A stretch of 64,000 nucleotides of DNA from Fragilaria crotonensis. Its lineage: Eukaryota; Bacillariophyta; Fragilariophyceae; Fragilariales; Fragilariaceae. The translations under genes and the position numbers were made by a program. The stretch is taken from NCBI GenBank assembly GCA_022925895.1, contig JAKSYS010000184.1, positions 1-64,000 on the forward strand. Reading direction: 5' to 3'. Below, piece after piece: positions 22,001-32,284 of this stretch. The first letter of the stretch is position 1; each line of letters starts with the position of its first letter. The notes under the pieces are model-generated. The model worked only from the letters and a program-made list of their open reading frames with translations, searched no databases and was not told the DNA's origin.

Positions 22001-24896
22001 CCTGACTGATACCTTCAAACGGAAAAGAAACAGAATTCCCATCCAGAACCAAACTTGTGAGGGACGAAATCTTGCCGAAAACCACAGACGAAGGGAACGT
22101 GCCGTTCAATAGGTTCGACTGCAGTGAGATCTCCGAGACATTGTTGTTTTCATCGCATAGAACACCATCCCAGAAACAGATCGGCACCGTTTTATCCATC
22201 CAATTTGCATTCGACGTCCAGTCACCACCGCTACATTCGCCGAAGATTGACTCGAGGGCTGTACGTTCAGGACTGTCGGGGATTACTGTCGCCGTTGGAC
22301 TACCGTTCGGCGCCAACGACGGTACAAGTAAGGCATCGACACACGCAGAGGCACCGAAGAACCTTGCCGTTACGCTTTGATTGCAGCTAATGCAGGGCTT
22401 GTCCTCGGCAGCCTGTCGGCCTAGTTGATTGTACGTGCCAGGTCTACAAAGGACAGCATCACAGCCGAACGGGAGCAATTTATCAGCTACACCATCACAG
22501 ACCGCTTGCGCAATGTGTTCAATCAGATTGTCATGCATGTACAGATTCTGAAGGCGTGCTACTCCTGACGGGACAGTTCCCGTCAGGAAGTTGTCTCCAA
22601 TGTCGGCAAATTCAAACAAATTTTCAGTGTCAACGCTCGCCAGAAAGTTGTCGGGGATAGATCCCGAAAAGGAGTTAACACCGAGATCCAGTCGTCGAAG
22701 TTCCGATAGCTTGGCGAATGATGGAAGGTGACCATGTAAACCAGGCTTCCCGCTGTCTGAAAAGTCATCATCGAGGCCGTTCGACCACTGATTCGACAAA
22801 TCTAACACAGAAAGACTTTGTAGATTCTCAAGCGCTTCTGGAAGAGTTCCAGAAAGGTGATTTGATGACAAGCGAAGGGTGGCTAAATCAGTCATGTAAG
22901 CGATCGAAGAAGGGATTGTTCCTGTAAGCGCGTTATTGGAGGCCGACAAAACGACCAGTTTGCTCAAATTTCCAATATCTGTTGGAAGGCTGCCTAAGGC
23001 GTCGTTGTAGTCAACAGAAAGTTGACGCAAGTTTGTCAGACTGTAGAATTCAGTTGGAAAGCGTTGACCTTCGAAGCCGGAAACGTCATTGATATGTAAC
23101 TCCTGCAATCTCGGCGCCGCGTCCAGGATACCATCCACGCTCTGAATGACGGTCTTGCTGAAATCAAGTGTCGCAAGTGACCTTGCTTTTCCGATGTTCA
23201 CGAAAGTTACAGTCAGCCCTCCGTTTTGGCTTAGATCCAATGCTGTCATATTGGGCAGGGTGTATATTGACTGTGGGAGCTGCCCGAGGAGGTTGTTATT
23301 GTCCAAATTGACAAATTTGACGGATTGCACGTCATCCGAAACGCAAACGATTCCATACCAATTGCAAAATGATGTCGTAGCATCTGGCGAGTTCCACCCG
23401 TCAGAGTTTGACCAGTCAGTTCCACCAGCAGAAACATAAAGGTCTTGTAAGATAGCTTTCTCATTCACAGGATCAAGAGGAAGCCCTATCGAAGGCGTTT
23501 CCGTGGGGTCACCGGTAGGGGATGAGACGTTGGTTGGTTCTTCTGTGACAGGGGCTGACATTGGAGATCGAGAAGGTGATATGGTCACAGGCACCGGGGC
23601 CGGCGAGGTCGCACCTTCTTCAAGCCTGCAAATCGTTTGCCCCCAATACTTTATGTTCAGCGAACAATCGATGCACTTGCGATTATCTTCTTCTTGCCGA
23701 CCTGACCTAGGCTCGTAGGTGCCAGGTGGGCACATTAGAGCTGCACAACCATACTCAGATGAAGGACAAGTGGCCAACCCGGTGATCTTGTTGTTGTCCA
23801 GGAACAAACTATCGATTGGCACCCTATTTACCACTGATGATGGTACTGACCCTGAAATCAAGTTCGAGCTCAAAATAATGAAGTCGAAGTAGGCAAAATC
23901 AGACTCGCTCAACAAAGTTGACGGGATGGTACCGGTCAACGAGTTAAATCCCAAATCGATTCTGCGCAAACGCTTTTGTGAGTTGAAGGGTGGGACGTGT
24001 CCTGATAAGCCAGCACTTGGGCCTGGTGGAGTGGATTCATCACGTTGATTGGAGAGATCAAGTTGTTCAAGCAACGGTGTATATTCTCCTGAAGTCAGGC
24101 CAGTGGGAATTGTTCCAGTGAATCGATTGTTCTCTAGAATCATGTAACTCAGTTTTGCCAAAGAAAGGACACTTGAAGGCAGAGTTCCTGTTAGACCATT
24201 GCCAGCGAGTGACAAGTATTTTAACCTGACAAGGTTGCCCAGAGTCGAGGGCAGAGTCCCAGTCAAACTGTTGTGGTCTAAGGCAAGTCTCTCCATTTTT
24301 GTAAAATCCATTAGGAAACCAGGAAATAAACCTCGCAACTCTGTGTTTGATGCATACAGCGTTGCCAGTAATGGCGTAGTTATCACGGTGTCGCCATTCC
24401 CTGCCCGAAAGAGGCGGGTGATGTCTTTCACAGACGTATACGAGACATCCAAATGCTGTACGGATGAACTGACCGAAATAGGGAGATCTAACACTTGGTC
24501 AAGCACTTCCGCCTCTTGATCGGCCACTTTGGTGTAATCAACATCGTTTCCACTTAGACGGATAGAGCGAATGTTGGGCAGCAGCAACAGAAGGGAAATT
24601 GGCACGCTTCCCTTGAGATTATTATCTGCCAAGTCAATTGATTCTATGGATTTTCCTGCATCTTGAAGCCTTCGCCTTGATGAAGACTGCGTATCGATAC
24701 ATTGTATTCCAAACCAATCGCAGAAGTGCATTTCGGGGTTGTTCCAATTGTCATTCTTGGCCCAAGACGACCCGTCGGTGTATTGATACAACGAGACTAA
24801 AATCTTGCGCTCGATTTCTTCAGCGATAATAGGATTTTGACTGTTCTGCGCCGAGACGAAGGCTAGAATCAGCGGAGCGATGCAAAAGGCCCTCAT
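19007..24896 (-). CDS. Giant secreted LRR protein, five repeated modules (frame broken twice)
   Basis: About 1,960 residues from ATG at 24896. MRAFCIAPLILAFVSAQ is a signal peptide. Five modules follow, each with the same plan: an entry motif (GGxxW..NW....CxWxGIxC), 8-12 plant-type LRRs of the form LxxLxxLxLxxNxLxGxIP, and an exit block CDxxGCDAxLCxPGTYNxxGRQxxxxxxCxxC. The first two modules are joined by a Pro/Thr/Ser linker. The last module ends in SSGSSVES and a hydrophobic tail (VAIILSATVWVTLSFLWKI) that looks like a GPI-anchor signal. The reading frame shifts at 21173-21177 (a G5 run) and 20020-20023 (a T4 run); one added base in each joins all five modules in frame, and the module pattern continues perfectly across both. 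Probably an extracellular recognition or adhesion protein; ligand unknown. Confidence 0.88.
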
Positions 24897-26278
24897 GGTG
24901 CAGAATTGAATTTTGATTGCATGGGTGTAATAGGTAATGCATTTTACGAAAGGGCGAATGATTGTTCCTAGTAATGAAGACTGCAGACGGGACTACCTGG
25001 TACGAATTGCACGTGCATTACAAACTCCCTGGAGTGGTACTCGATCATAATACCAAGCAAGGTGCGTGGCGGACCTTCCTGTACTACTTGTACTCGTACC
25101 ACGTAAACCCTCTACTCGTTATGACTACTACTGGTATAGAACTCCAGTGTACTCGGAGCTCGGAGGACTCGAGCATGCATGTTGCATGTGTAATACAAAT
25201 TTTGTGGCCTCGCGTAGACGGAGTACAAGTACGACGTTTAGTACCTGTCGGTTGCGCGTTCACTCGACACACGACATCAGACAAGTCATTTTCAGGTCAG
25301 TCATCGTGCACCTTCGATAACCGTTGAGTCATTTTTGCAATCCGATCTGAATTGCGAAATACGATTTTGCATCTGAACATAGAACATACATGTATTACAC
25401 ATAAACATGAATAGGATTTATTTTGTACAAGAAGTCGATCATTGATCATACAGTAGGTCATATGTCATATGACATACACTCGACGGCTAATGATGAAGTT
25501 CAAGTCGTGGATATCCAGTCCCACGAGTACACTTCGAGCATACTTGTATGATACCTGTACCTGTATGCATACCGGAGTCTCGAGTTTCTATCTGGACAAG
25601 GTGTGATTCATTTATGGCTATCATCGCTCCAATTTGTAACCGTCATTTGCCAGACTTCGCGGACTATTCCGAGTATTTACTGTACTACATATATATATAC
25701 TGTATATATATGCATACGCGTACCCCTCGAACATGAAATTGTGAAGAAGGCAAATAGATATGCATACGAGCTCGTACTACATGTATACAGTGCTATCAAT
25801 ATTTCTATCTAATGGCCCTGTACCCTGTACCCTGTACCCTGTACCCTGTACCCTGTACCCTGTTCCCTGTACTACAGTACAAGTACTACCGGTAGTATGG
25901 GTAGGGGGCATTGTAATCTGCTACTCCGGTATATGCTAAGTTACAGTCAGTCTCTGTAGTTAATACGACTCTACTACTCTGTACGTATGTCATAGTAAAA
26001 GGAACGCCTTGGCAAGTGTTGCGGAGTTGTGGACTGTGGACTTCTTGGAGATACCAGGTGCTATGCGCTGAGAACGAGGTACCAGGTAGTAATACTGTAC
26101 GAGAACAAGTCCGTCGTATCAAGGTACTAGTACTAATACCCAGTATGATACACATTCCGAGTTTCACAACACCTCACAGCCCAACAGCAAAATTGATCTT
26201 CGTTGCCTTGCTCCCTGCATCACGTTCATCCTTATTGAGCGATCCTTTTCATTCGACTGAGAGCAAATAAAACTGACA
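24897..26278. other. Intergenic region with short tandem repeats, no gene seen
   Basis: No plausible coding sequence. Contains GTAC-rich stretches (25000-25140 and 26050-26130), an AT-repeat (TATATATA) around 25690-25710 and the CCCTGTA tandem repeat listed separately. It should hold the promoters of the LRR gene (left) and the J-domain gene (right). Confidence 0.4.
25815..25872. repeat. (CCCTGTA)n tandem repeat, about 7-8 units
   Basis: Seven-base unit CCCTGTA repeated head to tail, with one variant unit (CCCTGTT) near the right end. It differs from the CCCTAA/CCCTAAA telomere repeats, so it is a simple minisatellite rather than an interstitial telomere. Confidence 0.85.
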
Positions 26279-26902
26279 ATGATTGCTCGGCACTTGTGCC
26301 GCAGGTTATTCGTGCCTCATGCGCTACGACAAGAATGGACAGCGTCACCGATTCTCCAAAACAACTATTTTTCTTCTCGACGACACGCTAAAACGAAGCA
26401 AGACGACCCTTTCAAGATACTGGGTATTTCCATAGATACCCCTTACGTTGAAGCCAAGAAGACTTTTCTCAGAATCGCCGTGGATCATCATCCGGACACT
26501 TCCGGAGCCAAAACTGACAAGGAACGAGACTACTCGCGCGATGTTTTCATTAGGGCACGGCAAGCCTTCGAACAATTAGTTGAGGCCCCCGACGGCTCCA
26601 TTTGGCACAAAAAGGAGGCGGAAGCTATGCCAAACTTTGATGATTGGTTCTTGCGAGAGACGGGACTTAATAGTCCATTTGACGTCAATCTGGATCCACA
26701 AACGATAAAAGAAGTTGCTGCGATGACGGAAGAATACGGGGGTGGGTTGGATCGTGATGGAGGAATGTGGCAGCTGGCAAAAAGCATCACTACAGCGCAT
26801 AAAGCAGGCGGAGACGGCTCGGATATATTGCGACTTGAATCTGGTGATCTCAACCCCAAGAGCCGTCACATCAATGGCGATTTGAGAAGGCGAAGAAAAT
26901 GA
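26279..26902 (+). CDS. J-domain protein, probable mitochondrial
   Basis: A 207-residue protein starting at ATG 26279. The first 40 residues are basic, without acids until late, and end with a YFSSRR-like stretch, fitting a mitochondrial presequence. Residues about 43-105 are a J-domain: DPFKILGIS, then the invariant HPD tripeptide in VDHHPDTSG, and helix 4 with ARQAFEQL. J-proteins stimulate an Hsp70 ATPase. The remaining 100 residues have no recognised domain and end with a basic RRRRK tail. No Zn-finger or G/F region is present, so it belongs to the DnaJ class C type. Single exon. Confidence 0.85.
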   Translation: MIARHLCRRLFVPHALRQEWTASPILQNNYFSSRRHAKTKQDDPFKILGISIDTPYVEAKKTFLRIAVDHHPDTSGAKTDKERDYSRDVFIRARQAFEQLVEAPDGSIWHKKEAEAMPNFDDWFLRETGLNSPFDVNLDPQTIKEVAAMTEEYGGGLDRDGGMWQLAKSITTAHKAGGDGSDILRLESGDLNPKSRHINGDLRRRRK

Positions 26903-27832
26903 TACATACAACTTAAAGCTACCAGAACAAGAAGGCTGAGAGTTTTCACACCTGATGGAATGGATAAGGACGAGTGAAGGGATAGTAATTCCAGCACTTT
27001 TTTCTGATGGACTGTATTGACTCCTCATTAAGTTAGTGTTATGCCCTGTCACAACAATCATGTTCAGGAAACAATGTGCAACTACTGGGTACTATTGCCA
27101 AATCTAAATGAAGAGGGAGACCCCAGAATAGTACATGGTGATGTGATGGAGGACCTTCCAATGATAGATTTTTTGAAAAACTATATCTAAACCCGCTGAG
27201 AGCAATAAAACTCACGAAAATTTCAGTTTTGATTTTTTTTAAACATTCCTATTATGATATAGTCAAGTTGGGGGCTGTACCATTCACGTTCGCAATTTGT
27301 ACACAATATATCCATCGCGTCACGCTCGGACAGTTGGTGACATGGTTGCGAAGCGTCGCACATTCGCTAGAAACGAGGCTCTATGTTCGGCACTATGTTC
27401 GGCACAGTACAACATACCATTATATGTGAAGAGTTAAGACATATTTTTATCAAAAGGTGTATGGATGTTGTCTTTCCCATTTCCCACACTCCATATAGTA
27501 TGCATACACCAGCATGCCCATCAAATGAGATTTCCAGGGAATCAGATGAAGATATCATAGCATGAAGTATTTTAGTAATACCGATGCGTTTTGTACTCAG
27601 TACTCGTACTCAAGTACTCGTATTCAACAGTCAATACGAGAGATACCTCTACTCTCTAGAGCCAGATTCTGTCCATTCGTTTGTGCGTTTGCTGATAGCA
27701 TTTTTTGTATGTAGTTTCATGTTTCATGTACAGTTTCATACTTCATACTGAGTATGTCATATGACACATACATATTGTCGACATTTCACATACTGGAAAA
27801 AAGCTCGCGATTGTTCGTCCTAGACATTTATC
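26903..27832. other. Intergenic, AT-rich, no gene seen
   Basis: About 930 bp of AT-rich sequence between the J-domain gene and the Harbinger-like element. Short open frames here (for example 27229-27429) have no features. Direct short repeats such as CTATGTTCGGCA occur twice at about 27380-27405. Confidence 0.4.
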
Positions 27833-27835
27833 TTA

Positions 27836-29130
27836 GGGCGTGTTTATACAAGAAAAAAACCGATCCAAGTATCCAAGTTTTCCAAGGGCTCATCACCCAA
27901 TAACAGTAGGTTCGATTTTATCCCGATGACGTCGTGTTTATACAAGAAGCTGAATCGAACTTTGGAACTCCCAAGTGTACTTCGACAGGACGAGCGTGAG
28001 TACCAAAACCATTTCGTCTCAAGATGCGTTCTCAGGACTTTGTCCGAGCAAGATGAGGAGTTTCATGACATAGACCTAGTAGTTAATGCTATACAAACAT
28101 AACAAAGACCTTCGTTCTCTATGCCGCCATCACCTTCTCCGCTCTCTCAGTTAGATATCATTAGCAGGAGATCCGAGCTTGTCGAGGCAAAAATCTTGGC
28201 TTGAATCCTCCGCGGTGTTGCGAGGACACCACGAACGACGAGGTTGTGATGACAGTCTATTGAAGTCGTGAAATCTTTGTGACATGCTGATGATGGGGAG
28301 CTAGAGGATTGAAGGCAGAGCCGTGAACTAAATACGTTGACCCACATTTTGTATTCTAAAGAATGAGCAACAAGAAATGAATCGTCGTGTTAGAATGTAG
28401 GTATAAAAAGGGTGACAACAAGAACAACATGGTGACGCATGCTTGTCACAATGCACGCACTTACCTCCTACAAGCGTAACGAGCGTCCGATTCCACTCGC
28501 AAAAGAGTGTTTGCTCCATTATACTATGCGTATGTGTCATGGCTTCATCGTATAAGGTGAAATTGTCGTCTTGTCACCTCAGCACCAGCAAGTAAATGTG
28601 TGTCACATCAGTACCCGCAAGTAAATGCGTACATCCCGTTTCTCCCTTCACCCGTCACAGTCGCTTGTATTGTCGATATGACAACGGACTATGGAAGCAG
28701 AAAAGAAAGTACTAAGGAAAGGAATCGATCGAACGTCAAGAGAAAGAGCTGTCGACAACAACTTCAAAACCTTCTTGCAATGTGTGCTATGAACTCAACA
28801 AGATCACACTGGAACGAAGATTTTGCGGAGGCTGCCGGGGTTGCGAAACCTATTTCTACTGGATCTGGCGGTAGTGGATACATCAGGGATTATCGTGGGA
28901 AGATTGCGAACCTCCGCAGAAAACAAGCGGCTCTGAAAGAACAGTGCTGCAAGCAACCTGGATTTACAAACTTGGCAAAAATAATCTCGGAAACTTGGAT
29001 TGCCAAGTTGGACGAGATCTACCGGTAGTCCCGTCAACATGCATATCGAAGTTGAATCACGAATTATTGGGTGATGAGCCCTTGGAAAACTTGGAAACTT
29101 GGATACATGTTTCTTTGTATAAACACGCCC
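27836..29130. mobile_element. Non-autonomous PIF/Harbinger-like DNA transposon (TTA target duplication)
   Basis: Terminal inverted repeats of about 67 bp: left 27836-27903, right 29064-29130. Both begin GGGCGTGTTTATACAA, differ for about 15 bases, then match again through CCAAGTTTTCCAAGGGCTCA and on to CACCCAATAA. The element is flanked by TTA at 27833-27835 and TTA at 29131-29133. A 3-bp TTA/TAA duplication and GGGC-type ends are hallmarks of the PIF/Harbinger (Tourist) superfamily. A third partial copy of the end sequence (CGTGTTTATACAAGAA) sits inside at about 27933. The 1,295-bp element has no DDE transposase but includes a 116-codon open frame. Likely mobilised in trans by a full relative. 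Confidence 0.85.
28678..29028 (+). CDS. Small ORF inside the Harbinger-like element
   Basis: A 116-codon frame from ATG 28678 (MTTDYGSRKESTKERNRSN). It is rich in Lys/Arg and has a C-terminal helical segment (YRGKIANLRRKQAALKEQ...IISETWIAKLDEIYR). I do not recognise the family. Harbinger elements normally encode a second, DNA-binding (Myb/SANT) protein beside the transposase; this might be a remnant of such a protein, but the spacing of aromatic residues does not clearly fit. It may also be a chance open frame. Confidence 0.35.
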   Translation: MTTDYGSRKESTKERNRSNVKRKSCRQQLQNLLAMCAMNSTRSHWNEDFAEAAGVAKPISTGSGGSGYIRDYRGKIANLRRKQAALKEQCCKQPGFTNLAKIISETWIAKLDEIYR

Positions 29131-29133
29131 TTA

Positions 29134-29501
29134 GAGGTGGCATATGTCCATAGAGGCAAACGTACACTACAGCCATGGGTACCTTGTACTATGCATACTT
29201 CTGTTCCGGAACGCTGCGAACCGCAGTGTAAAATAGGTTCCTGTGGATAAAAACGAAATAATCGTCAGCCTGACAACTGACACCTTTCCAAGAAAGACTC
29301 TTCCTTCGGAAATATCGAATCCATCAGTTTTATTCATATCTATGCCCGCTCGCCAACGCTCCTCCGCAGAGCATCCTCTCGTTGCATCGAGCATAGCTTC
29401 TGCTTCGAACAATAGCGTTAGGAAGAGAGATATAGTAGGCGAGATTTTGAATAGTTCTCTGCCACAACGACAAAGAGAATTCGGCATACAGTGAACTATT
29501 A
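29134..29501. other. Intergenic, no feature seen
   Basis: About 370 bp upstream of the next gene, presumably holding its promoter. An 83-codon open frame at 29243-29494 lacks recognisable features. Confidence 0.3.
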
Positions 29502-30077
29502 ATGTCTTCTTCGCCTGGGACAGTGTTGGATGTTGTTCAAACAGTACGAGTATACAAACGGGTTCGATTCCAGAATGGCGGATTCGCAACGGAACTTATC
29601 TCTAATGATCTTAAACCAGCATCTGAGATGAGCGACAACGAGAAGTCGTTGATATGGTGGCGAGATTGTGACTACTATGTTTTCAAGAAAAGGTCGAAGA
29701 TGATTGCCAAAGAATTGCTATTGTTGGAACGTGCTGACTCTACATCCGTATCTTACTGTTCTCTCATATTGCGAACATATTCGGTATGCTGCCAAACGGC
29801 AGAAGAATCGCATGATGACTGTACGTTGAGTGACCAGGATCGACGTCGATTGGAACTACTAAGCGAAAAAGAACATTGTAGAAGAGGCTTAGAAAGATGG
29901 AGATTTCCAGACTTGGCCATGGAGAGAAGTAGACGACAAAGTCTAGCAATTCGAGGAGTGATTGACGTTCAGGACCGTTTTGTGAAATGCATGAATCTGG
30001 ATTTTGACACTGGAGCAGATTTCATGCGGAAGTCTTCTGAACGACTGACAAGGTTCGTCTCGAGCAAGTCTCATTGA
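29502..30077 (+). CDS. Diatom-type small protein with RGLE motif, unknown function
   Basis: A 191-residue protein starting at ATG 29502. It contains IWWRDCDYYVFKKR near residues 50-65 and EHCRRGLERWRF...RRQSLAIRGVIDVQDR near 125-165. The combination of an early W..DY.-FK. motif with a later C-RGLE segment and a (R/K)-rich AI--V---Q helix is one I associate with a family of short, mostly helical proteins found in many copies in diatoms. Its function is unknown. No signal peptide or membrane helix is visible, so it is probably soluble. No introns are evident. Confidence 0.6.
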   Translation: MSSSPGTVLDVVQTVRVYKRVRFQNGGFATELISNDLKPASEMSDNEKSLIWWRDCDYYVFKKRSKMIAKELLLLERADSTSVSYCSLILRTYSVCCQTAEESHDDCTLSDQDRRRLELLSEKEHCRRGLERWRFPDLAMERSRRQSLAIRGVIDVQDRFVKCMNLDFDTGADFMRKSSERLTRFVSSKSH

Positions 30078-30738
30078 TTGCTTTGTTTCCCAAATCGTTT
30101 TCCTGAAGGTCTTCTTACTTCTCACAGACCAGCAAGATTGTTTGCACGATTATTAGGAGAAGCAGACACAATCGCTGCTCAACACGTATGGAGAGGTGTC
30201 ACTTGAGATCTCTGATCAATGCTACCACAAATACAGCTATCAGCAAAGTACGTGAATGACTGACTACCGTAGCAATCTCAAACACATCCCTTCTTGGTAC
30301 CATACGCTGTTGAACATGGATTGTCCGATGGTTCTGACGAACAAACGGGGCTCAAGAACATGTTTATGGCGCAAGTATCATATGATACATGGCGAGTTGG
30401 CAAGGTGTGATCGGGCGATCAAGGAAAAAGCTCGATCCAACGTCGTACAGTAGCAGTACTCCGATAAACTTCCAGCACTCCAGTAGATATTTTGTACTCC
30501 GAGTACATGGTAGTAGAGTACTCGAGTAGTGATTTAACAGTACGGCTGCGAAGTTAACGTACTGTAGTATGAATACATACTTAGAGTACACACCAAAAAG
30601 GTACCAGGTACTACAAAGCACTATGATACGAGTATAATTCAATTTCAGCTGAAAACTGACTGGACACGCTGTTGTGTTTTCACTTTACTGGCACTTCCTT
30701 CCCTCTTGATCGTCAATACACTGGTATCATAGACCACA
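30078..30738. other. Intergenic, GTAC-rich part, no gene seen
   Basis: About 660 bp between the RGLE-type gene and the gamma-CA-like gene. The stretch 30440-30620 is again dense in GTAC/AGTACT words. It should include the promoter of the gamma-CA-like gene. Confidence 0.35.
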
Positions 30739-31614
30739 ATGGCATCCTCGTCGTCGATTAAGGCTGTTGTGGGTCGAGCTCTACGAGAAGCAGGAGTCGC
30801 ACTCAAGCAAAATGTTGGAGTTGAGGTGAGATTGTCCATGACGTCATTCTAGTGCAGTTGTACCAGCATCCTACATGAGAAAATATTGAAAGATTTAATC
30901 GATGAGTTTCTGGAATAAGTTTGGTCGATTTTCGAACAATCGAGTAGCGAGTGGCCTCACCAGCATTCTCTTCCCATTCCCATTGTACAGTTCTTCACTC
31001 GACACCGACCAATAATGACTTTCTATGGATCTGAACCCTTCATAACCAACGATACGTTCATTGCACCGTCTGCTTCTGTAATCGGCGAGGTAACAAATTG
31101 GGACGAATCCAGTGTATGGTACGGCGCTGTCGTTCGAGCCGATTCTAAGCATGGCATCTCAATTGGTTTTTCCTCGAATATTCAAGATGGTTCAGTTGTA
31201 ACCACATTGGGTGAAAAGGGAACACTTGAGACGGGCTTCCCGCCAATTACTCATATCGGCCATTACGTGAGCGTCGGCGCTGGTTCCGTTCTGACGTCCT
31301 GTCGCATCGACGATGTGGTTATTATTGGAGAGAAGTGCACCATTATGGAAGGAAGCTTGGTGGAATCGTATGTCATTCTCGAGCCAGGCACTGTTGTGCC
31401 AGCTTATGCGCGCATTCCATCTGGACAGAAGTGGGGTGGAAACCCTGCCAAGTACATTGCGGATATCACAGGTGACGAGAGGGACTCAATCCAGGCGAAG
31501 GCCAGAAAGATTTATGAACAAGCGTATGAGCACATGGTTGAGTTTCTCCCAGTGGGAAATTCCTACCTTCACTTGGAAGACTTGGAGAAGAAGGGAGTTG
31601 CGAAGCAGGGTTAA
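30739..31614 (+). CDS. Gamma-carbonic-anhydrase-like protein (complex I type), zinc ligands lost
   Basis: Two exons, 30739-30825 and 30991-31614, joined in phase by a 165-nt GT-AG intron with a pyrimidine-rich acceptor. The product is 236 residues. The N-terminal MASSSSIKAVVGRALREAG matches the amphipathic start of mitochondrial gamma-CA proteins. The rest is a left-handed beta-helix: FIAPSASVIGEVTNWDESSVWYGAVVRAD, SNIQDGSVV, and IPSGQKWGGNPAKYI. In active gamma-CAs three His bind zinc (IQDNxxxH, VGHxxxxHGC). Here these positions read IQDGSVVTT and VSVGAGSVLTSC, so all three ligands are missing. This fits the non-catalytic gamma-CA-like subunits of the mitochondrial complex I membrane arm. 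A start at 31015 would miss the first exon. Confidence 0.85.
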
Positions 31615-31759
31615 ACGTACAGTTATCGTGCAAAAATCATTACTGAGAAATTTATCGTTCTCATTCCCTTTTAAATCACTAACGGGCCATTGTGTTCAGT
31701 TGACGCGTTCTCCCAATATTGCTGTAGGAAGCATAATCCCTCTTCTCCGAATGATTTTT

Positions 31760-32284
31760 TCACATTCGTATGTTCGCCCAGAGTCTCTCGTGAACGTAAT
31801 AGATAGCAACTTTTGCGAAGACTTCGATGAAGCCAATCTCAAGCGCAAGCTGAACCTTGCCCGTGATGTACCAAGCGATCGACATTGTGGTCAAAGAAGC
31901 AACGAAACGCCAGGTGAGTCCCTTGAGGATACTGCGCATATGCGTCTCTTGAATTGGAGGCGGACCATCATGTTCTTTATTGATGCCTCCTTCGACATCC
32001 TCGCCATCGATGCTGACGGTTTGGTACGCTAAACCCGGTTTCAAATCGTTGTTTGCCTCGTCTCCTTTTTGGCGTTTCAACATTATATTCAACGACTTTG
32101 ATTTGGATTGCAACAAGGTCTCAGAACGGCAAGGGAAGAGACCTGACGATGACTCCAGCAGGATAGTTTCAGAGAATGTTGGTTCATGTCGCGGGTCGCG
32201 GGGCGTGAGGGGATGCGTCGTTCTCGTCGTGCACAGTCGAGTATCGCTCTCGCTGATCAATTGCCAGAAGCCAGAACTACTCAT
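31760..32284 (-). CDS. DUF2061 membrane protein
   Basis: The C-terminal 60 residues (MRSILKGLTWRFVASLTTMS...VAIYYVHERLWANI) are a clear DUF2061 domain: two hydrophobic segments separated by the KVQLALEIGFIEVFAK turn. Its biochemical function is not known. The start is uncertain. ATG at 32284 (MSSSGFWQLISESD) gives 174 residues; the frame stays open to 32539, and an upstream exon is possible. The N-terminal region is low-complexity and rich in Ser/Thr/Arg, which may be a transit peptide. It converges with the gamma-CA-like gene, 145 bp between stops. Confidence 0.65.
   Translation of the reverse strand: MSSSGFWQLISESDTRLCTTRTTHPLTPRDPRHEPTFSETILLESSSGLFPCRSETLLQSKSKSLNIMLKRQKGDEANNDLKPGLAYQTVSIDGEDVEGGINKEHDGPPPIQETHMRSILKGLTWRFVASLTTMSIAWYITGKVQLALEIGFIEVFAKVAIYYVHERLWANIRM

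Noticed and set aside
25815-25872. Interstitial telomere or CRISPR-like array
   Set aside because: The unit is 7 bp with no spacers and does not match the CCCTAA telomere type.
27836-29130. Foldback of two unrelated repeats
   Set aside because: The termini end exactly at matching TTA triplets, which a chance repeat would not do.
29545-29575. GGTTCGATTCC resembling a tRNA T-arm
   Set aside because: The flanking bases do not form a T-stem and no acceptor stem or anticodon arm can be drawn; it lies in a coding frame.
31015-31614. Gamma-CA-like gene starting at the ATG at 31015
   Set aside because: An upstream exon at 30739-30825 encodes the family's typical N-terminus and joins in phase.
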